Shown: piece by piece, positions 31,481-43,369 of the stretch
How positions within the stretch are numbered: position 1 is the first letter of the stretch
How the letters are laid out: the number at the start of each line of letters is the position of its first letter
Assembly (NCBI GenBank): GCA_037127315.1
Contig: JBBBDQ010000330.1
Span: 1,777,001 to 1,841,000, forward strand
Source of the DNA: Ascarosepion bandense
Lineage: Eukaryota; Mollusca; Cephalopoda; Sepiida; Sepiidae
Length of the DNA stretch: 64,000 nt
Reading direction: 5' to 3'
The notes under the pieces: model-generated
Told to the model about the DNA's origin: nothing
The model's database searches: none
Seen by the model: the letters and a program-made list of their open reading frames with translations, nothing else
Position numbers and translations under genes: made by a program

Positions 31481-32259
31481 CAGAAATATGAAGTTGAAAA
31501 TATGAAAGATTTTTTTTCTTAGTGTGAGGTAATGGTTAACAAGCTAATCCGATTAAACATTTTTTTAATGTTCACCCGATACAAAACTTAAGAGGCAATC
31601 AAGGTAGATAGTTACTGAATGAAGTGCATATTAATGTAAGAAGAGGTTCAAGGAAATGAAGATTATGAGGGTACATAGTGATTAACGCTTGACATGAAAA
31701 GGTTAAGATTGCAGTGTACTATTGAATAATAGGTTTGTTCTTAACTTGGTGCCGCATATTTGTAGCCAAAATTAAGCTATCATTAGTAAAAGTAACTTGG
31801 TCTTGAGTTCCATCTTACAACCATGGGGAGGTGGGTAAACATTGCTATTAAAGAAATATTTATTCAAATAAATAAAATAAAAACTTAAAAAGAACAGAAA
31901 TTGTGTTTTTATTTATTCAAATTCTTGCACAAAACATTTTACTCTGAACAGAAGATATTTACATGGATCTCTTAGTGCAGTCTCATGCACTACCCTGATT
32001 GACTATTGGGTGCCTCATATTTTTCACCTTGTGTCATGCTTATTAAATGACAATGGCAACATTATGTAGTTACTAAGTTTAGCTTAGTATATCATATAGT
32101 CCTGGTACTTAGTAAGAATTGATCTCACTATCATAACCATTGCCTATTAAAACGTTTAAAAAGGAATCAACCATAGTCAGGATCATCAAGTCAACGCAAA
32201 CAATTCTTTCCTTAGCTGCATAGTATGTGCTTTGCCAGGGCTACTTACAGTATTGAATT
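31481..32259. other. Non-coding, no feature recognised
   Basis: No exon, ORF or repeat end recognised. Confidence 0.4.
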
Positions 32260-32455
32260 CAGAGTTTTCTTTCCCCTAGACTGGTTGCTACCCAAGGCTT
32301 TGGAACTCAGTCTGTCCTACTACTTACTGATAACTAGGCGAGAAGAGGGTATAAACACATAAGTAAATGTAACAAACTCGAATAGAATTCAAGCTCTGCT
32401 CTCCGATTTTTCAATCCAAACTGCAATCAATTACTCCCCCATGCCTTTGCTAAAC
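32260..32455 (-). mobile_element. SINE family C, old truncated copy
   Basis: Plus-strand blocks CCCTAGACTGGTTGCTACCC, GGAACTCAGTCTGTCCTACT and AATTCAAGCTCTGCTCTCCG are the complement of the family head and body. The tail half is missing. Confidence 0.6.
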
Positions 32456-32794
32456 AACACATTTTTAAGAGTTAATTTTTTTTAGGTACTTCTATAATTA
32501 TAAAAATCAGTATAACAATATTTACTTTATTTCTAAACAATAAAATAACTAATTTACTTTCCTGTTTATTTTGTTCCAGAATTCATAGTTCCAATATAGT
32601 ATTTCATTAAAACTGTTTTAAAATGGATAATTAATTCAAAGATTAAAATGCATATAGCATTTTCTACACCCTTGTTAACAGGTGTAAAGTGATGGATTCA
32701 AAGCTCCACCAAATTATATATTAATTGTAAGAACAGCTTAGTAAAGAGAAATGTACCAAGATTGTCAGGTCAAATTAAATATGCTTTCAATCTC

Positions 32795-32965
32795 TACATT
32801 TTTCTTTGACTTTCTTAAGCTGACTACAGCAGTGAACTTCCACAAACCTAAACCAAAAATAAAAATCTTTGCTCTCAGTGGAATGATGAGATTTGAAATA
32901 GGTCTCTAGTTTTGGGCAAGAGATGCATTTTAAGTTGGCCTTTAGCAAAGAACACTGTGTGAAGA
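32795..32965. repeat. Dispersed repeat E, copy 1
   Basis: ACCTAAACCAAAAATAAAAA, TGATGAGATTTGAAATAG, TTTGGGCAAGAGATGCA and AAGAACACTGTG recur in order at 33505-33645. Confidence 0.65.
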
Positions 32966-33504
32966 CTGTATTTGAACATTCATTTTATTTTGTCTTTCTG
33001 CTCTTGTTTATATAATCCCAACAGTACATTTCTTATTCAAATTTTCATGTTAAGAAAATGTATTGAATGATTTTGTAAATGATTGATATCAACTGAGAAT
33101 TACCAACTATTTCATAGAAACTGTAAGATCTTTTTTATCTTCAGAATATATTGTTCTCTTTCATTATATATTAAGTAAAAGAAAGTAAACAATTAAGAGG
33201 AAAACTTTTAAAGTAAATTATTTCACAAATTTCCACAAAAGCTTAAATTAGATTTACATAAAAATATTACATTTTATTAGAACTAAATCCACTATTTTTT
33301 ACTTACAACTATCATAAGTAGTTTTTTTTAATTGTCTTATTTCAGAAATTTTGGAATTTGTTTTTTATTTTAGTTTTTAGACTGTTTTCTATTATCCAAA
33401 ATATTTTATCTGTTTTGTATGTACTAAGTATTAAGAATAAAAACCTATTCAAAAGGCATTATATACTTGTAGAAATTTGATGATGCTTTATGTAAAAACT
33501 AAAG

Positions 33505-33645
33505 CATTGAACTTCTGGAAATCCAAACCAAAAATAAAAATCTTTTCTTTAAGTGAAGCAATGAGATTTGAGATAGTCCTCTAGTCTTGGACAAGAGATG
33601 CAATATTATGTCGCTTTTAGTTAAGAACACCATGCTCCAGAGTGA
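33505..33645. repeat. Dispersed repeat E, copy 2
   Basis: ATCCAAACCAAAAATAAAAA, GCAATGAGATTTGAGATAG, CTTGGACAAGAGATGCA and AAGAACACCATG match copy 1, about 700 bp upstream, in the same orientation. Confidence 0.65.
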
Positions 33646-33834
33646 GGCATTATAAGTGCTATTTAATTGGTTCACAGTTTTGAGAATTGAACTCACAAAA
33701 GTTATTAATGTCTCTGCTTCACAAATTTGGTAACCCTTGATTTTATTTTTTTCCCTCCATGTTGATACTTACTAAGCTTAGTCTTGGTACATTTGATATT
33801 AACCCAACTTTTCACATATTTTTTGGAAGCGTAA

Positions 33835-34190
33835 GGATGTGAGAGTAGTGTAAGGGTTAGCAGCCAGGAAAGAGAAAACAACATGTGTTTGAGCTCCAAC
33901 CAGGTTTAACAAGTTTACTTTCACACAAATAACCTTGGGAAAGGTATAAATCCATCTTTTCACTCCCATTTATGAATCAAATAGTATAGCGATTTTGGTA
34001 TGAATAAGGAGTCTCTTCTCCCCCAGATATGGATTAAATAGCAGGACAGACTGGGTTCTATAATCTTGATTGGAAACCAGGCTACCTTAGAGATCAATGG
34101 TAGTCTACTGCAGAATTCTTCTACCTCATGGATTAAAAAAAGATGTGATCGCCCAAGCATGTATCATGCATGTTACCTTAGGAACAAACA
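33835..34190 (+). mobile_element. SINE family C, old copy
   Basis: Head AAGGGTTAGCAGCCAGGAAA and GTTTGAGCTCC, then ACCTTGGGAAAGGTATAAAT, GGGTTCTATAATCTTGATTG, GTCTACTGCAGAATTCTTCT and GATCGCCCAAGCATGTATCA. A short internal insertion lies near 33965-34020. Tail decayed. Confidence 0.7.
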
Positions 34191-34675
34191 TATAGTTCAT
34201 GAAAAATAAGCGACATTTAGCTATAAATATATTCCTTTGTTTTCAGGTTGGATAAGAAAGATGGATGCTTTAATGGTGCGCAGGGGTTTACAGTAAGAGA
34301 ATAAAAAATGTTCAGGGGATGTTGAAGAAAAAGATAAACAATGGATGGGAATCAAGTAGATAAAAGATGGAAATTGACGTTACTTTTGGAGATTGTAGCC
34401 ATCAGGGAAGCAAGCAAATGGAAGTGAGTACCCAGTGAGGCTTGAACTTATTACTCATTTGTAATTGATCTAGTGAGACAAGTTTGAAAAAACATTACAC
34501 TGTTTCAAAGTGTCCCAACATCAGTAAGGTATGACTTGAGGAAATAAAATTCCTTATGGAGGGTTTTCGAGAGTTGTGTAAAACACTGAGAGGAAAATGG
34601 GAAAAGCTAATAAGGTGATTAAACATATACCCAGAATCCCTAAGATAATAGAGCAGGCCTCTCATATATCATATG
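34191..34675. other. Non-coding, no feature recognised
   Basis: A segment near 34435-34500 (TTACTCATTTGTAATTGATC) weakly resembles 42955-43010, perhaps another old SINE. Confidence 0.35.
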
Positions 34676-34731
34676 TTTTTTTTATAATCATTTCATCACA
34701 AGACAAATGATAATGCCACTACAGTGTTTCT

Positions 34732-35185
34732 CAGACTTATTTTTTTTCTGGGCTGTATTTTTGGAATGAAAATTTACTCGTGCCTCACCTAAATTCAATG
34801 TGATAAAAAGTACATTTAAAAAGAGAGAGAGAGAGAGAGAGTGAGAGAGAGAGAGAGAGAGAGACTCATATTATAGCTCAATTATCATTAATAACTCTCT
34901 TCTTTAATTTGTGGGCCCTAGTTACTATATTCTTATTACTTGATATAGTGCAAAAATATCACAATTATAAAATCAGTTAATAATTATTTATAACTATTTA
35001 TACTGGGACTCGTGCATGCATTTTGAGTAATCCATAATAATATTTTAAATTTTGAAATCCTATTTATTTTTAGCATATGAATTTTTAAAGCTGTTTTTAA
35101 ATCTTTGTCTTTCAAACATTCTGCCTCACCTGTTATCTTCTTTTGCTGCACCTATGAGGTGCACCACACTGTTTGGAAATCACTG
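34732..35185. mobile_element. Non-autonomous hAT-like element
   Basis: 454 bp with terminal inverted repeats CAGTGTTTCTCAGACTT and TGTTTGGAAATCACTG. Known: the CAGNGNTTCTCAAAC form is characteristic of Charlie/hAT-type ends. CACTA appears on both flanks as a partial target duplication. It contains a (GA)n tract and no ORF. A fragment in reverse orientation is at 50665-50790. Confidence 0.65.
34821..34864. repeat. (GA)n microsatellite
   Basis: About 22 GA units within the hAT-like element. Confidence 0.95.
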
Positions 35186-35330
35186 CACTAAGATGAGAGT
35201 TGCTGGGAGTGAAAGAGAATGAAAAAACTTAAAGGAATGAGAAACCTAATCCTAAAAAGGATGAAAGAGATAAACCTCTACTTCTGTTCAAAAGATAAAG
35301 AAGGGGCAAGAGAGAAGTTCCTTTTTGTCT

Positions 35331-35425
35331 GTTCCTCAATCCTTTCCAATAAAGTCTCTCACTCCATGTAAGCCCCTAAATTCTAGTAGTGTTATTGCCT
35401 TGCTTGAGGTGAAATGATTAAAAAA
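35331..35425 (+). repeat. SINE family B tail, opposite orientation
   Basis: TTTCCAATAAAGTCTCTCAC, AGTGTTATTGCCTTGCTTGA and GGTGAAATGATTAAAAAAAG: the family 3' end with its poly(A) on the plus strand. Confidence 0.55.
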
Positions 35426-36084
35426 AGAAAAATATTAAAAAGAAAATATTTGTGTGTAACCAACTTAGTCCTGGGTCAGAAGGCCGACTGAAGATCGAAC
35501 CACATTGCAATGGCTCAAATTACTAGACTGCTAAGCACAGCACTCCTGCTTTGTAGTCGACATGTAATCTACTCATTTCTGCTCGGTTTAGTAGTAAGTA
35601 TGTTTTTTCTGCCTGTATTAAAACAAATTAGATAGGGTTGGGCGTTTGCAGTGAAACAAGAAAAATTGCATCAGAAATTAATCCGATGCTAAGCATCTGT
35701 AAGTCAACAAATTCTCCCTTCTTTATCTTTGTATCATCAATTGAAAATAAGAGCAATAATTTGTTTTTATTCAGTGCTGACATCTTGCTACTGAACCACT
35801 GAAATCTACGGCCATTTTTCCTTAATATATTTGAATTCAATCATTTCCTGAATTTCATCTGAATTTCTTAAGAAAATAAACTTTTAAAGTGGGGGTGCAA
35901 GGTAGTTTTGATGTATGACAATGACCCTCATCAAATGAATAATGATGAAGTAGAAATGGTCTAGAAAGATGAATATGGTGGAGATAGAAACAATAAATGG
36001 AAGAAAGAGAGAGAGAGGGAAAAAAGATAAGAATGGAGAAAGAAATGAAAATGGAGGCAAGTGAGATAATTACAGATTAATATG
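35426..36084. other. Non-coding, no feature recognised
   Basis: Purine-rich near 35990-36060. No gene or repeat end recognised. Confidence 0.4.
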
Positions 36085-36165
36085 TTGCATTCACTTTCAC
36101 ACAAACACCTCACTCTCTGCTCATCAATGGCTTAAATAGCAGAGTAGACTGCACAATTTAGTTTA
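36085..36165 (+). repeat. Possible SINE family C fragment
   Basis: TTGCATTCACTTTCACACAA and GGCTTAAATAGCAGAGTAGACTG correspond to the family's middle part. Confidence 0.35.
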
Positions 36166-37542
36166 AGGGGTTAACCAGTCTAAGAAATGGAAAACTCTAA
36201 ATACCAAACCATGAAGAAGTTAAGAAATCACTCCATTATATTTCCAAAAAATGCATTGCTATTTACAAATAAAGAAAAGCAATCTGAGGAGAACCATGAT
36301 CGCCTGTACCCTAAAATGGCATATCATTTAGAGCTAGATAAAGCTTAGTAAATAATTACCGAATGTCATTCAATCCCCCAAGTGAGCCTCTCACAATTTC
36401 ACAGGAAACATCAACGACAGTGTTACAAAGGAAGTAGAAGGCAGACTAGAGGCAATTCTGAATGTAGTCTTGTATATTTTAAGCAGGTCCCAATGGTCAA
36501 TGTTGACACTCCAATTTTGCTCAGATCTGTGCTGTGGATACCATGTGGCCTGCCATTGCTGCACTTAAAAGGTATTTTTTGGTTGCATGTTTAAAGTGTT
36601 TAAAATATTCAAGACATATTTGAAATTGGTTTTATTTTACATGACTGGCTCAAGAATACAATTTTTTTTCTTTTATTCAAATACTATATATGTTGGCATA
36701 TAAAACCCACTACCTTTTGGTGACATAACATTTTAATTGTATATAAGATGCCCATCTTTCCATGGCATATAGACAATTCTTTTTATGAAATATTGTATGC
36801 TCCTTTTTGTCAGCATATAAGATCAAAAAATCCACTTACAATTATTTCTTAAAAAATAATGCAAAAGCTATCTCCCATGTCATATAAGTGAAGTTATTTG
36901 GCAGGCTAATGTTTACCCTGATGTCATAGGGTACCAGTACTTGTATCGGGTCTAACTCCATAATACTTCCATTTATATGCAAATTGAGGGAGAGTTTTAC
37001 ATCATCAAATATGGTAATTTAATGTATGCATGAGCTTACAAGTCAATAAGAAGTATAGTATTTCTCAAGATATGGAAAGTTATAGGATTGCTTTAATGTG
37101 GCAAATTGTGACCTTAATTTTTTGCCTCCAGTTAGCTGCTTCTACGTTCACTTAAACATATAATTCTTTGACCTTTGTTGAAGAGCCACGCCAAAAGGTC
37201 AAGTTATAATTTTGGATTAAAGTTTTTATGTAATCTTTAGCATTTTTTGTGTGCACACTTCAATGATCATGTGATAATAAAATTTAGTAAATCAGTTGGT
37301 AAAGTAAAGCAAGTACATTATAGATGACCATTGCCATTGTCACAGCCATGGAGTCTGTCCAGAGAAGCTTGTTATCTCCAAGTTGCTGTGACTAGCAGTT
37401 AGTGCCACAAGGATTGTTGCATAGCATGTAATATTACATTAGGTAGTCTTCCATTCATGACCAATAAATGATATGTTTTCAAACACCTGCACATCCTATA
37501 CAAGCAATATAGAGATAGGTAACAACACTGGATGGTATTAGT

Positions 37543-37580
<38 letters not shown>

Positions 37581-37999
37581 ATTATTAACAAGTTATTGGT
37601 CAGAATTAAATTAGACTAGTACACAGTTGTATTAAAAAGTACTCATTACATATATAATGTAGAGCTTTTAAATATTTTCATTCAGAATTCAGCTGATCAT
37701 GGAACCTTGGTTTCAACCTTTCAGTATCTTCAGTTCAGGGTTCACAGTGTGATATTACTATTTAGTCCTTGAGTGGAATACTCAAAATGACTCCCAAAAG
37801 AGAATACTATGTATTATCAGGAGGGACCTCTTAATACAGTACTATTCGCAAGATATGCAAATAACTATCTTGTAATAGCAAGATACCAGAATATCACCTT
37901 GTAGTAATAACTATTACTACAAATCCACTAGTAACTGAAGTAATATACTAAGACCAAAGACAATAGAACTGTGTGATACTGCAGAGGCAGAGTTACAAC

Positions 38000-38038
<39 letters not shown>

Positions 38039-38306
38039 AGAAAATCTGTCAGATCCTTATATATATATATATCATGAATACTGAGTGAACTTAAATTCAA
38101 ATCTCTTAAATGGTCAGATAGTAATATGCACTTGATGATTGCATAATGCGTGAAACTGCAAGTTGTTCCACAATGTAGGATAATATGCACATTTATTAAT
38201 ATATATAATAGCTCCATTTCTACTACATTGAGCACTGTTTTATTAACACCTGAATAATATTTTATACATGTCTATTTCCATATGTATATTTATTACTTCA
38301 TATAGC

Positions 38307-38341
<35 letters not shown>

Positions 38342-38747
38342 GGATACAAATAAGTATGCATACATGCATTTTTTTATTTTTATTTTTTGATGCCATTATT
38401 CACAGAAAATAAACAAATGTGACCACCTTTATAACCCATGATAAATAATTCTTCCCCCAAAATATATTTGTTAATTTTTTTATAACTTCTATGATTTTAG
38501 TTTCCTATTTCATTTCTAGGTTTCAGTATAAATCAAATTAAATCATACATTTAATAAATGAAAAAATGGTATCCCAGATTTATAATGCCCTTAAACAACT
38601 CTAGAACCAAAGATCAAAATTCAAATCTAAAAAATGGATAGGTCATTATATTCACCTGATGATTACATGTGCATGAAACTCCGAGACGTGCTTTAGATGT
38701 AGGATAATGTGTGTGTGTGTATATGTGTGTGTTAAAGAACAGAACAC
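36166..38747. other. Non-coding, TA microsatellites only
   Basis: (TA)n tracts near 37545-37574, 38006-38034 and 38308-38342. A possible small exon at 36487-36571 is treated as unproven. Otherwise nothing recognised. Confidence 0.4.
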
Positions 38748-38845
38748 ACACCACTTACTTGCTACCCAGGTTTCTACCATGCAGGTCTCTTTGGGTAAGC
38801 TGAGAGACCTGCATAGTTAAAACCTGGGTAGCAAGTAAGTGGTGT
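38748..38845. repeat. 98-nt hairpin, near-perfect inverted repeat
   Basis: Outer arms of 26 nt (ACACCACTTACTTGCTACCC and AGGTTT pairing with AAACCT through GTAAGTGGTGT), a 5x5 internal loop, a second 12-bp stem (ATGCAGGTCTCT with AGAGACCTGCAT) and a 12-nt terminal loop. Both strands could fold. It may be a tiny foldback element or a small-RNA precursor; the sequence alone does not decide. Confidence 0.9.
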
Positions 38846-38955
38846 AGGTTGTGCGTTAATATATTGTTAGATCTTCATATTCAGTTCATTTGTGTTGGGT
38901 GTGCATTGAGCACTTTTTTCGAACTGCCAGTCCAACTAGCCACTATTTAGCTTGA

Positions 38956-38956
<1 letters not shown>

Positions 38957-39001
<45 letters not shown>
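38957..39001. repeat. (TA)n microsatellite
   Basis: About 22 TA units next to the mariner relic. Confidence 0.95.
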
Positions 39002-39003
<2 letters not shown>

Positions 39004-39069
39004 CGCTGTCACACATAAAATTATGCATTTTATAGAAAATTAATAAAATGCTTTTGAACTGTTATCTAA

Positions 39070-39665
39070 TTTATTTAGTTAAAATAGGCACCATGTTGAT
39101 AAATGATTGTTTTCCAACATACCTTTAAATTCTTGATCCAATCATTGAAAAGCTTCTCATCCTTTGATGTAATAAACAGTTCAAATGCTTTGATTACCTC
39201 TTCCTTATATGAGAATGTTTTATTGTGTATGAAAAGCTGAAAATGCTTAAATAAATGATAATCAGTAGAAGATATATCAAGTGAATATGGAGAATGAGGC
39301 AAAATTTGATAATTCAGGCTATGCAGCTTTTGGATAAATGAGTGAGAAGTGTGTGGCCATGCAGAAAAACTAGACCATCCCTATTCATAAGTCGAGGATG
39401 TTTCTTTTTTAATTTTTTGTGCATACACTCAATTTTTCTACAATACCAGGTTACTGTTATTGTTTTTCCTGTGGCAAGAATGAATAATGAGTAACCCCTT
39501 TGAAAGACCACAATACAGTAATCATTAACTTTTTAGGGTGCAATGGATGTTCAATTGCATTTAACCACTGGCCTACTCTCTTGCTGTTGTCAAAGTGTAT
39601 CCATTTCTCATCGTATGTAATGATTTGATGCAATTTTTTTTCCAGTTTGTACTCATACAGTAAAA
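39070..39665 (-). pseudogene. Mariner transposase relic, catalytic half
   Basis: The minus strand reads YDEKWIHFDNSKRVGQWLNA (first catalytic Asp, DEKW signature), HPKKLMITVLWSFKGVTHYS, YCRKIECMHKKLKKKHPRLM, VFLHGH (second Asp replaced; LHDNARPH in intact relatives) and PHSPYSLDISSTDYHLFKHF (third Asp, SPDLSPTDYHFF in relatives). The C-terminus is WIKNLKVCWKTIIYQHGAYF. Resembles mariner-subfamily transposases such as the SETMAR-type group. Frameshifts, stops and the lost second Asp make it inactive. The N-terminal half is absent. Confidence 0.82.
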
Positions 39666-40170
39666 TTATTCAACATTGTTTCATTGTAATTATTTTCATT
39701 GAGCTTATGAGTAACAATATATTGAAAGAAAAATAAGCAGGAATAAGTCTAAATGTTTTTATATTTTAAGGAGTTTACTTCATTAGACGACTGGATCAAC
39801 AACCAACCAAAAAATGCATCATTTCATGTGTGACAACCTTACATCTATATATAATGTGTGTGTGCTTTTTTACATATAAAACTTTGAAAACTACATATAT
39901 CAAATAATCATTTCAGCAAAATTAATTCACTTCATCAGTGATCTTTTGTATTATCGAAAAATTCAAAAGTCTTTTGAGAACGTGTGTGGGTAAAGACACC
40001 AGGAATTCACATCAGGGAGAGAGGAAAAAGGAAATTCATAGCAATAAGCAAGAGAAAAAAGAAAGGGGGAAGAAAGAGAAAAAAAAAGGAAAGAAATATG
40101 GAAGAAAAGTGGGAGAGGAAAGAAAAAAAGGAAAGGAAGGGTATGTTAGAATGCTGGCATATATTTTTTT

Positions 40171-40640
40171 TTTAAATCATATCACCCCGAGCAAGGCGGT
40201 AACACCACTGATGTGCAAGGGGCTACGTAAGAGTGAAAAGATTGGAAAAGAGAAAACCGGAAACCGCATTCTAAACAGGAAACAAGGGATGAGCCTCTTC
40301 ACCTGTTCAATAGACGTGGGTGGAGTGTGAACCGGGCGATAGTTTAGTCTATCTACTCCAATTGAAAAAAAAAAGTGAGAAGATTGGAAAAGAAAAGAAA
40401 AAACCAGAAACAAGGGATGAGCCTCTTCACCTGTTCAATAGATGTGGGTGGAGCGTGAATTGAGTGATAGTTTAGTCTATCTAGTCCAATTCAAAAAAAA
40501 AAAAAGTGAGAAGATTGGAAAAGAAAAGAAAAATCCGGAAACAAGGGATGAGCCTCTTCACCTGTTCAATAGACGTGGGTGGAGTGTGAACCGGGCGATA
40601 GTTTAGTCTATCTACTCCAATTGAAAAAAAAAAAAAAAAA
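40171..40640 (-). repeat. SINE family B, three to four tandem units
   Basis: On the plus strand a T-run is followed by ATCATATCACCCCGAGCAAG, GCGGTAACACCACTGATGTG, then three repeats of AACAAGGGATGAGCCTCTTC, AATAGACGTGGGTGGAGTG and TAGTTTAGTCTATCTA, each ending in an A-run. Units 2 and 3 lack the tail half, giving a period near 120 bp. Minus orientation follows from the poly(A) and box positions. Confidence 0.75.
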
Positions 40641-40647
40641 AAAAGAG

Positions 40648-41001
40648 AGAGAAGGTTCTGTAAATTAGTTTAGCTTTGAAGGCTTCTTTCGATATGAATG
40701 GATGGAGATATTATTTACCTTATTTTGTTATTAGAACCTGTTGCAATATCGTTATTTTAAAGAATTTAAGTGTAAAATGCCTCCGATAATTTATTCTACA
40801 TCTCTTTACCCTGGCCATTGGTCGTTTGCTCTCTCAGTCCCACTCTTTTTGTGCTCGGTCATGCTAACAATTCAGTCAACTGGCCGCCACTATTGAAATG
40901 AGTTGAAATATTTTGGTGTCACTATTTGCTGGAATTTCTCACTCGACTTCAGTTCAGTTTATCTGTTTTGTAAGTGGCCAGCCATTCTTGTTTTTCTTGT
41001 A
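40648..41001. repeat. 354-bp direct repeat, copy 1
   Basis: Identical in length to 41129-41482, about ten substitutions and no indels by eye. It contains an inverted CCAAT (CCATTGGTCG) and, at the end, TTTATCTGTTTTGTAAGTGG, which looks like a splice donor. It directly follows the SINE array. Confidence 0.92.
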
Positions 41002-41128
41002 TTTAATGTTAATTTTCTTTTTGCCATTGTTAAATAAGAAACTGTATTTTGCCTCTAACTGCTACGGTAAATTTTTCCTTTCAGCTGGACAACCAAAAGG
41101 TTATTTATTTCGTCTTTTTAAACTTGCT

Positions 41129-41482
41129 AGAGAAGGTTCTGTAAATTAGTTTAGCTTTGAAGGCTTCTTTCGATATGAACGGATCGAGATATTATTTACC
41201 TTATTTTGTTATTAGAACCTGTTGCAATATCGTTATTTTCAAGAATTTAAGTGTAAAATGCCTCCGATAATTTATTCTACATCCTTTTACCCCGGCCATT
41301 GGTCGTTTGCTCTCTCAGTCCCTCTCTTTTTGTGCTCGGTCATGCTAACAATTCAGTCGACTGGCCGCCACTATTGAAATGAGTTGAAATATTTTGGTGT
41401 CACTGTTTGCTGGAATTTCTCAATCGACTTCAGTTCAGTTTATCTGTTTTGTAAGTGGCCAGCCATTCTTGTTTTTCTTGTA
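41129..41482. repeat. 354-bp direct repeat, copy 2
   Basis: Partner of 40648-41001 with a 127-bp spacer (41002-41128). Confidence 0.92.
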
Positions 41483-42389
41483 AGTTGGAAGTGTTAAAAA
41501 AGGTATGAATTGAATTCAACTGGATTTCTGAAAGGGACATTTAAAAAAATTATGTATATGTGTGTAAAGAAATCAGAAATAAGCATATCACAGGAACGGA
41601 AGGGGGAAGAAAAAGGGAAACAGGATATATATACTCTTCTGTTTCTCACACACATATAGCCTTATATTCAGATAAACATACACATTCCTCTTTTTATCAA
41701 ATACATATATAGATATATATGTGCATGCACACACATTTATATAGAAAGATATGAATAGACTGATTCACACAGATAGGTGTGTGTGTGTGTGTGTGAAGAT
41801 CAAACTTGATTACTTTTGATTATTAAGGTATTTATCATACTATCAAACAATTTGTTACACACCCACCCATGCACATGACATGTTTGAGCTCGATCAATAT
41901 AAACAAGCTTATATATATAATCAATTGTATGTACACGTATTCAGTTTGTAAATTATTTTACTTATTTTCTTGTGATTAATCCATCTAAATTTGATTGATG
42001 ACCTACTCAATTAGTGTTAACAAAACAATTTAATATATAAATTGATGAGAAGTAAAAGGGAATTAAATATTTTAATTAAATTATTTTCACAATTTGCATA
42101 ACTTTTGTATAAGTATTCACCTTGTAGTGAAAAAGAAAATCACAGTATATTTTATCTTATAACAACTAAATGAAAAATAAAACTATTCTCCTAAACCCTA
42201 GGTGTTGCAATGCCAAATAACAATTTATATTAACTCCTTTTCCAAATGAAACTTTCCTTTTTTGTGAAATCATGAGAATATGAAGAAATTGACTGAAACT
42301 TATCAATCCAAGGAAGATTATAAAAACATTTCCAGGTGTTTTGACATGTGCCATTCCAATTAACATAATACTTTTCCTTCTTTTTCTAT
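41483..42389. other. Non-coding, no feature recognised
   Basis: AT-rich. A short (TG)n tract near 41776. Confidence 0.4.
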
Positions 42390-42639
42390 GTACTGTGTCT
42401 CTTCAGGACATTGGTGAACATGGCACTCCACAGTTTCCTGTCTTTGTAGCCTTTAATAACTTTTATCATTTTCTCATCTCTTCTAAACCTTACTTTGCCA
42501 TTCATTCACTCAAGCTTACCCTATAGTAGTGATATAAAAAAGCAATTTGGTAATCCTTTCTTTGTTTCTAATAATATTTTTCCCAACCACATGAATTTAC
42601 TCATGTTACTAGATTGGCAACTAGGTCTCACCACTTTAC

Positions 42640-42785
42640 CATCAATATAGTCAAATGTAACTGCCACTTTTACTCTATCAGTTTCTACTCTTGCACTTCA
42701 CACCAGTGGAACTCCCTTCCATATACTTACTTCCCTGATAGCTACAATCTACAAAAATCTAACAGAAGTATGGGGGTAGACACAT
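42640..42785 (+). pseudogene. LINE RT C-terminal fragment
   Basis: SHQWNSLPYTYFPDSYNLQK (near 42700-42760) is the LWNSLP...FP.SYNL..FK end of a CR1/L2/Jockey-like polymerase. 5'-truncated and degraded. Confidence 0.55.
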
Positions 42786-43056
42786 AATTTTATCAAAGGA
42801 GCTACCAGAAAACTCAAGACCGAGGGGAACATGAATTTGCTAAAATATCAGTCTATTCATTGTTATGAAAAACTTTTTATATATTTTTTTCAGTGATTTA
42901 CTAAGCATAGCTTAGATGTGGCACAAGGTTGCAAGTATAGAGTATCCAGGGAGAATTAAACTCTCTACTCAGTTGTAACTGATCTTGCTAACCATTATAT
43001 CATATCAAAGTGCTCCTTTATATTTTCACAATAATTGTTTCCTCTTTGGCACAACA

Positions 43057-43350
43057 AGTTTTGTGGTGCAATAGATGTCAGCTTGGAATGAGAAATTGTA
43101 TTCCAGCTGAATTCATTTACATGCAAATACCCTTGAGAAAGGTATGAATTTATCTCTTCTCCCTCCAGCTATTGCTTGAATAGCAGAACAGATTGGGTTC
43201 TATAGCCTTGGTTGGCAAACAGTCTACCACAGAAAGAAATGGCAACCTACTGAGGGGAAAATCTTCTGCCTAGTCAGTTATGGACTGAAAGAGATATGAT
43301 CGCCCAAGCGTGTGTCAGGCATCATGCCACTTAACTGACTAGACTGGCCG
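43057..43350 (+). mobile_element. SINE family C copy
   Basis: AATACCCTTGAGAAAGGTAT, TCTATAGCCTTGGTTGGCAA, ACTGAGGGGAAAATCTTCTG, GATCGCCCAAGCGTGTGTCA and the CTTAACTGACT tail stand in family order. The head near 43070-43130 is degraded. Confidence 0.75.
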
Positions 43351-43369
43351 CTAGATCTAATTATTTTAC

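Larger units (their letters stand above)
34676..35330 (-). repeat. SINE family B copy, split by a hAT-like element
   Basis: Tail half at 34676-34731 (T-run, ATCATTTCATCACAAGACAA, GATAATGCCACTA). The body resumes after 35185 (CACTAAGATGAGAG, GAAAGAGAATGAAAA, GAGAAACCTAATCCTAAA and AACCTCTACTTCTGTTCAAA), in the order of the family. The gap is filled by 34732-35185. Confidence 0.55.

Noticed and set aside
39938..40330. 130-residue Lys/Glu-rich ORF
   Set aside because: A purine-rich low-complexity run joined to SINE family B.
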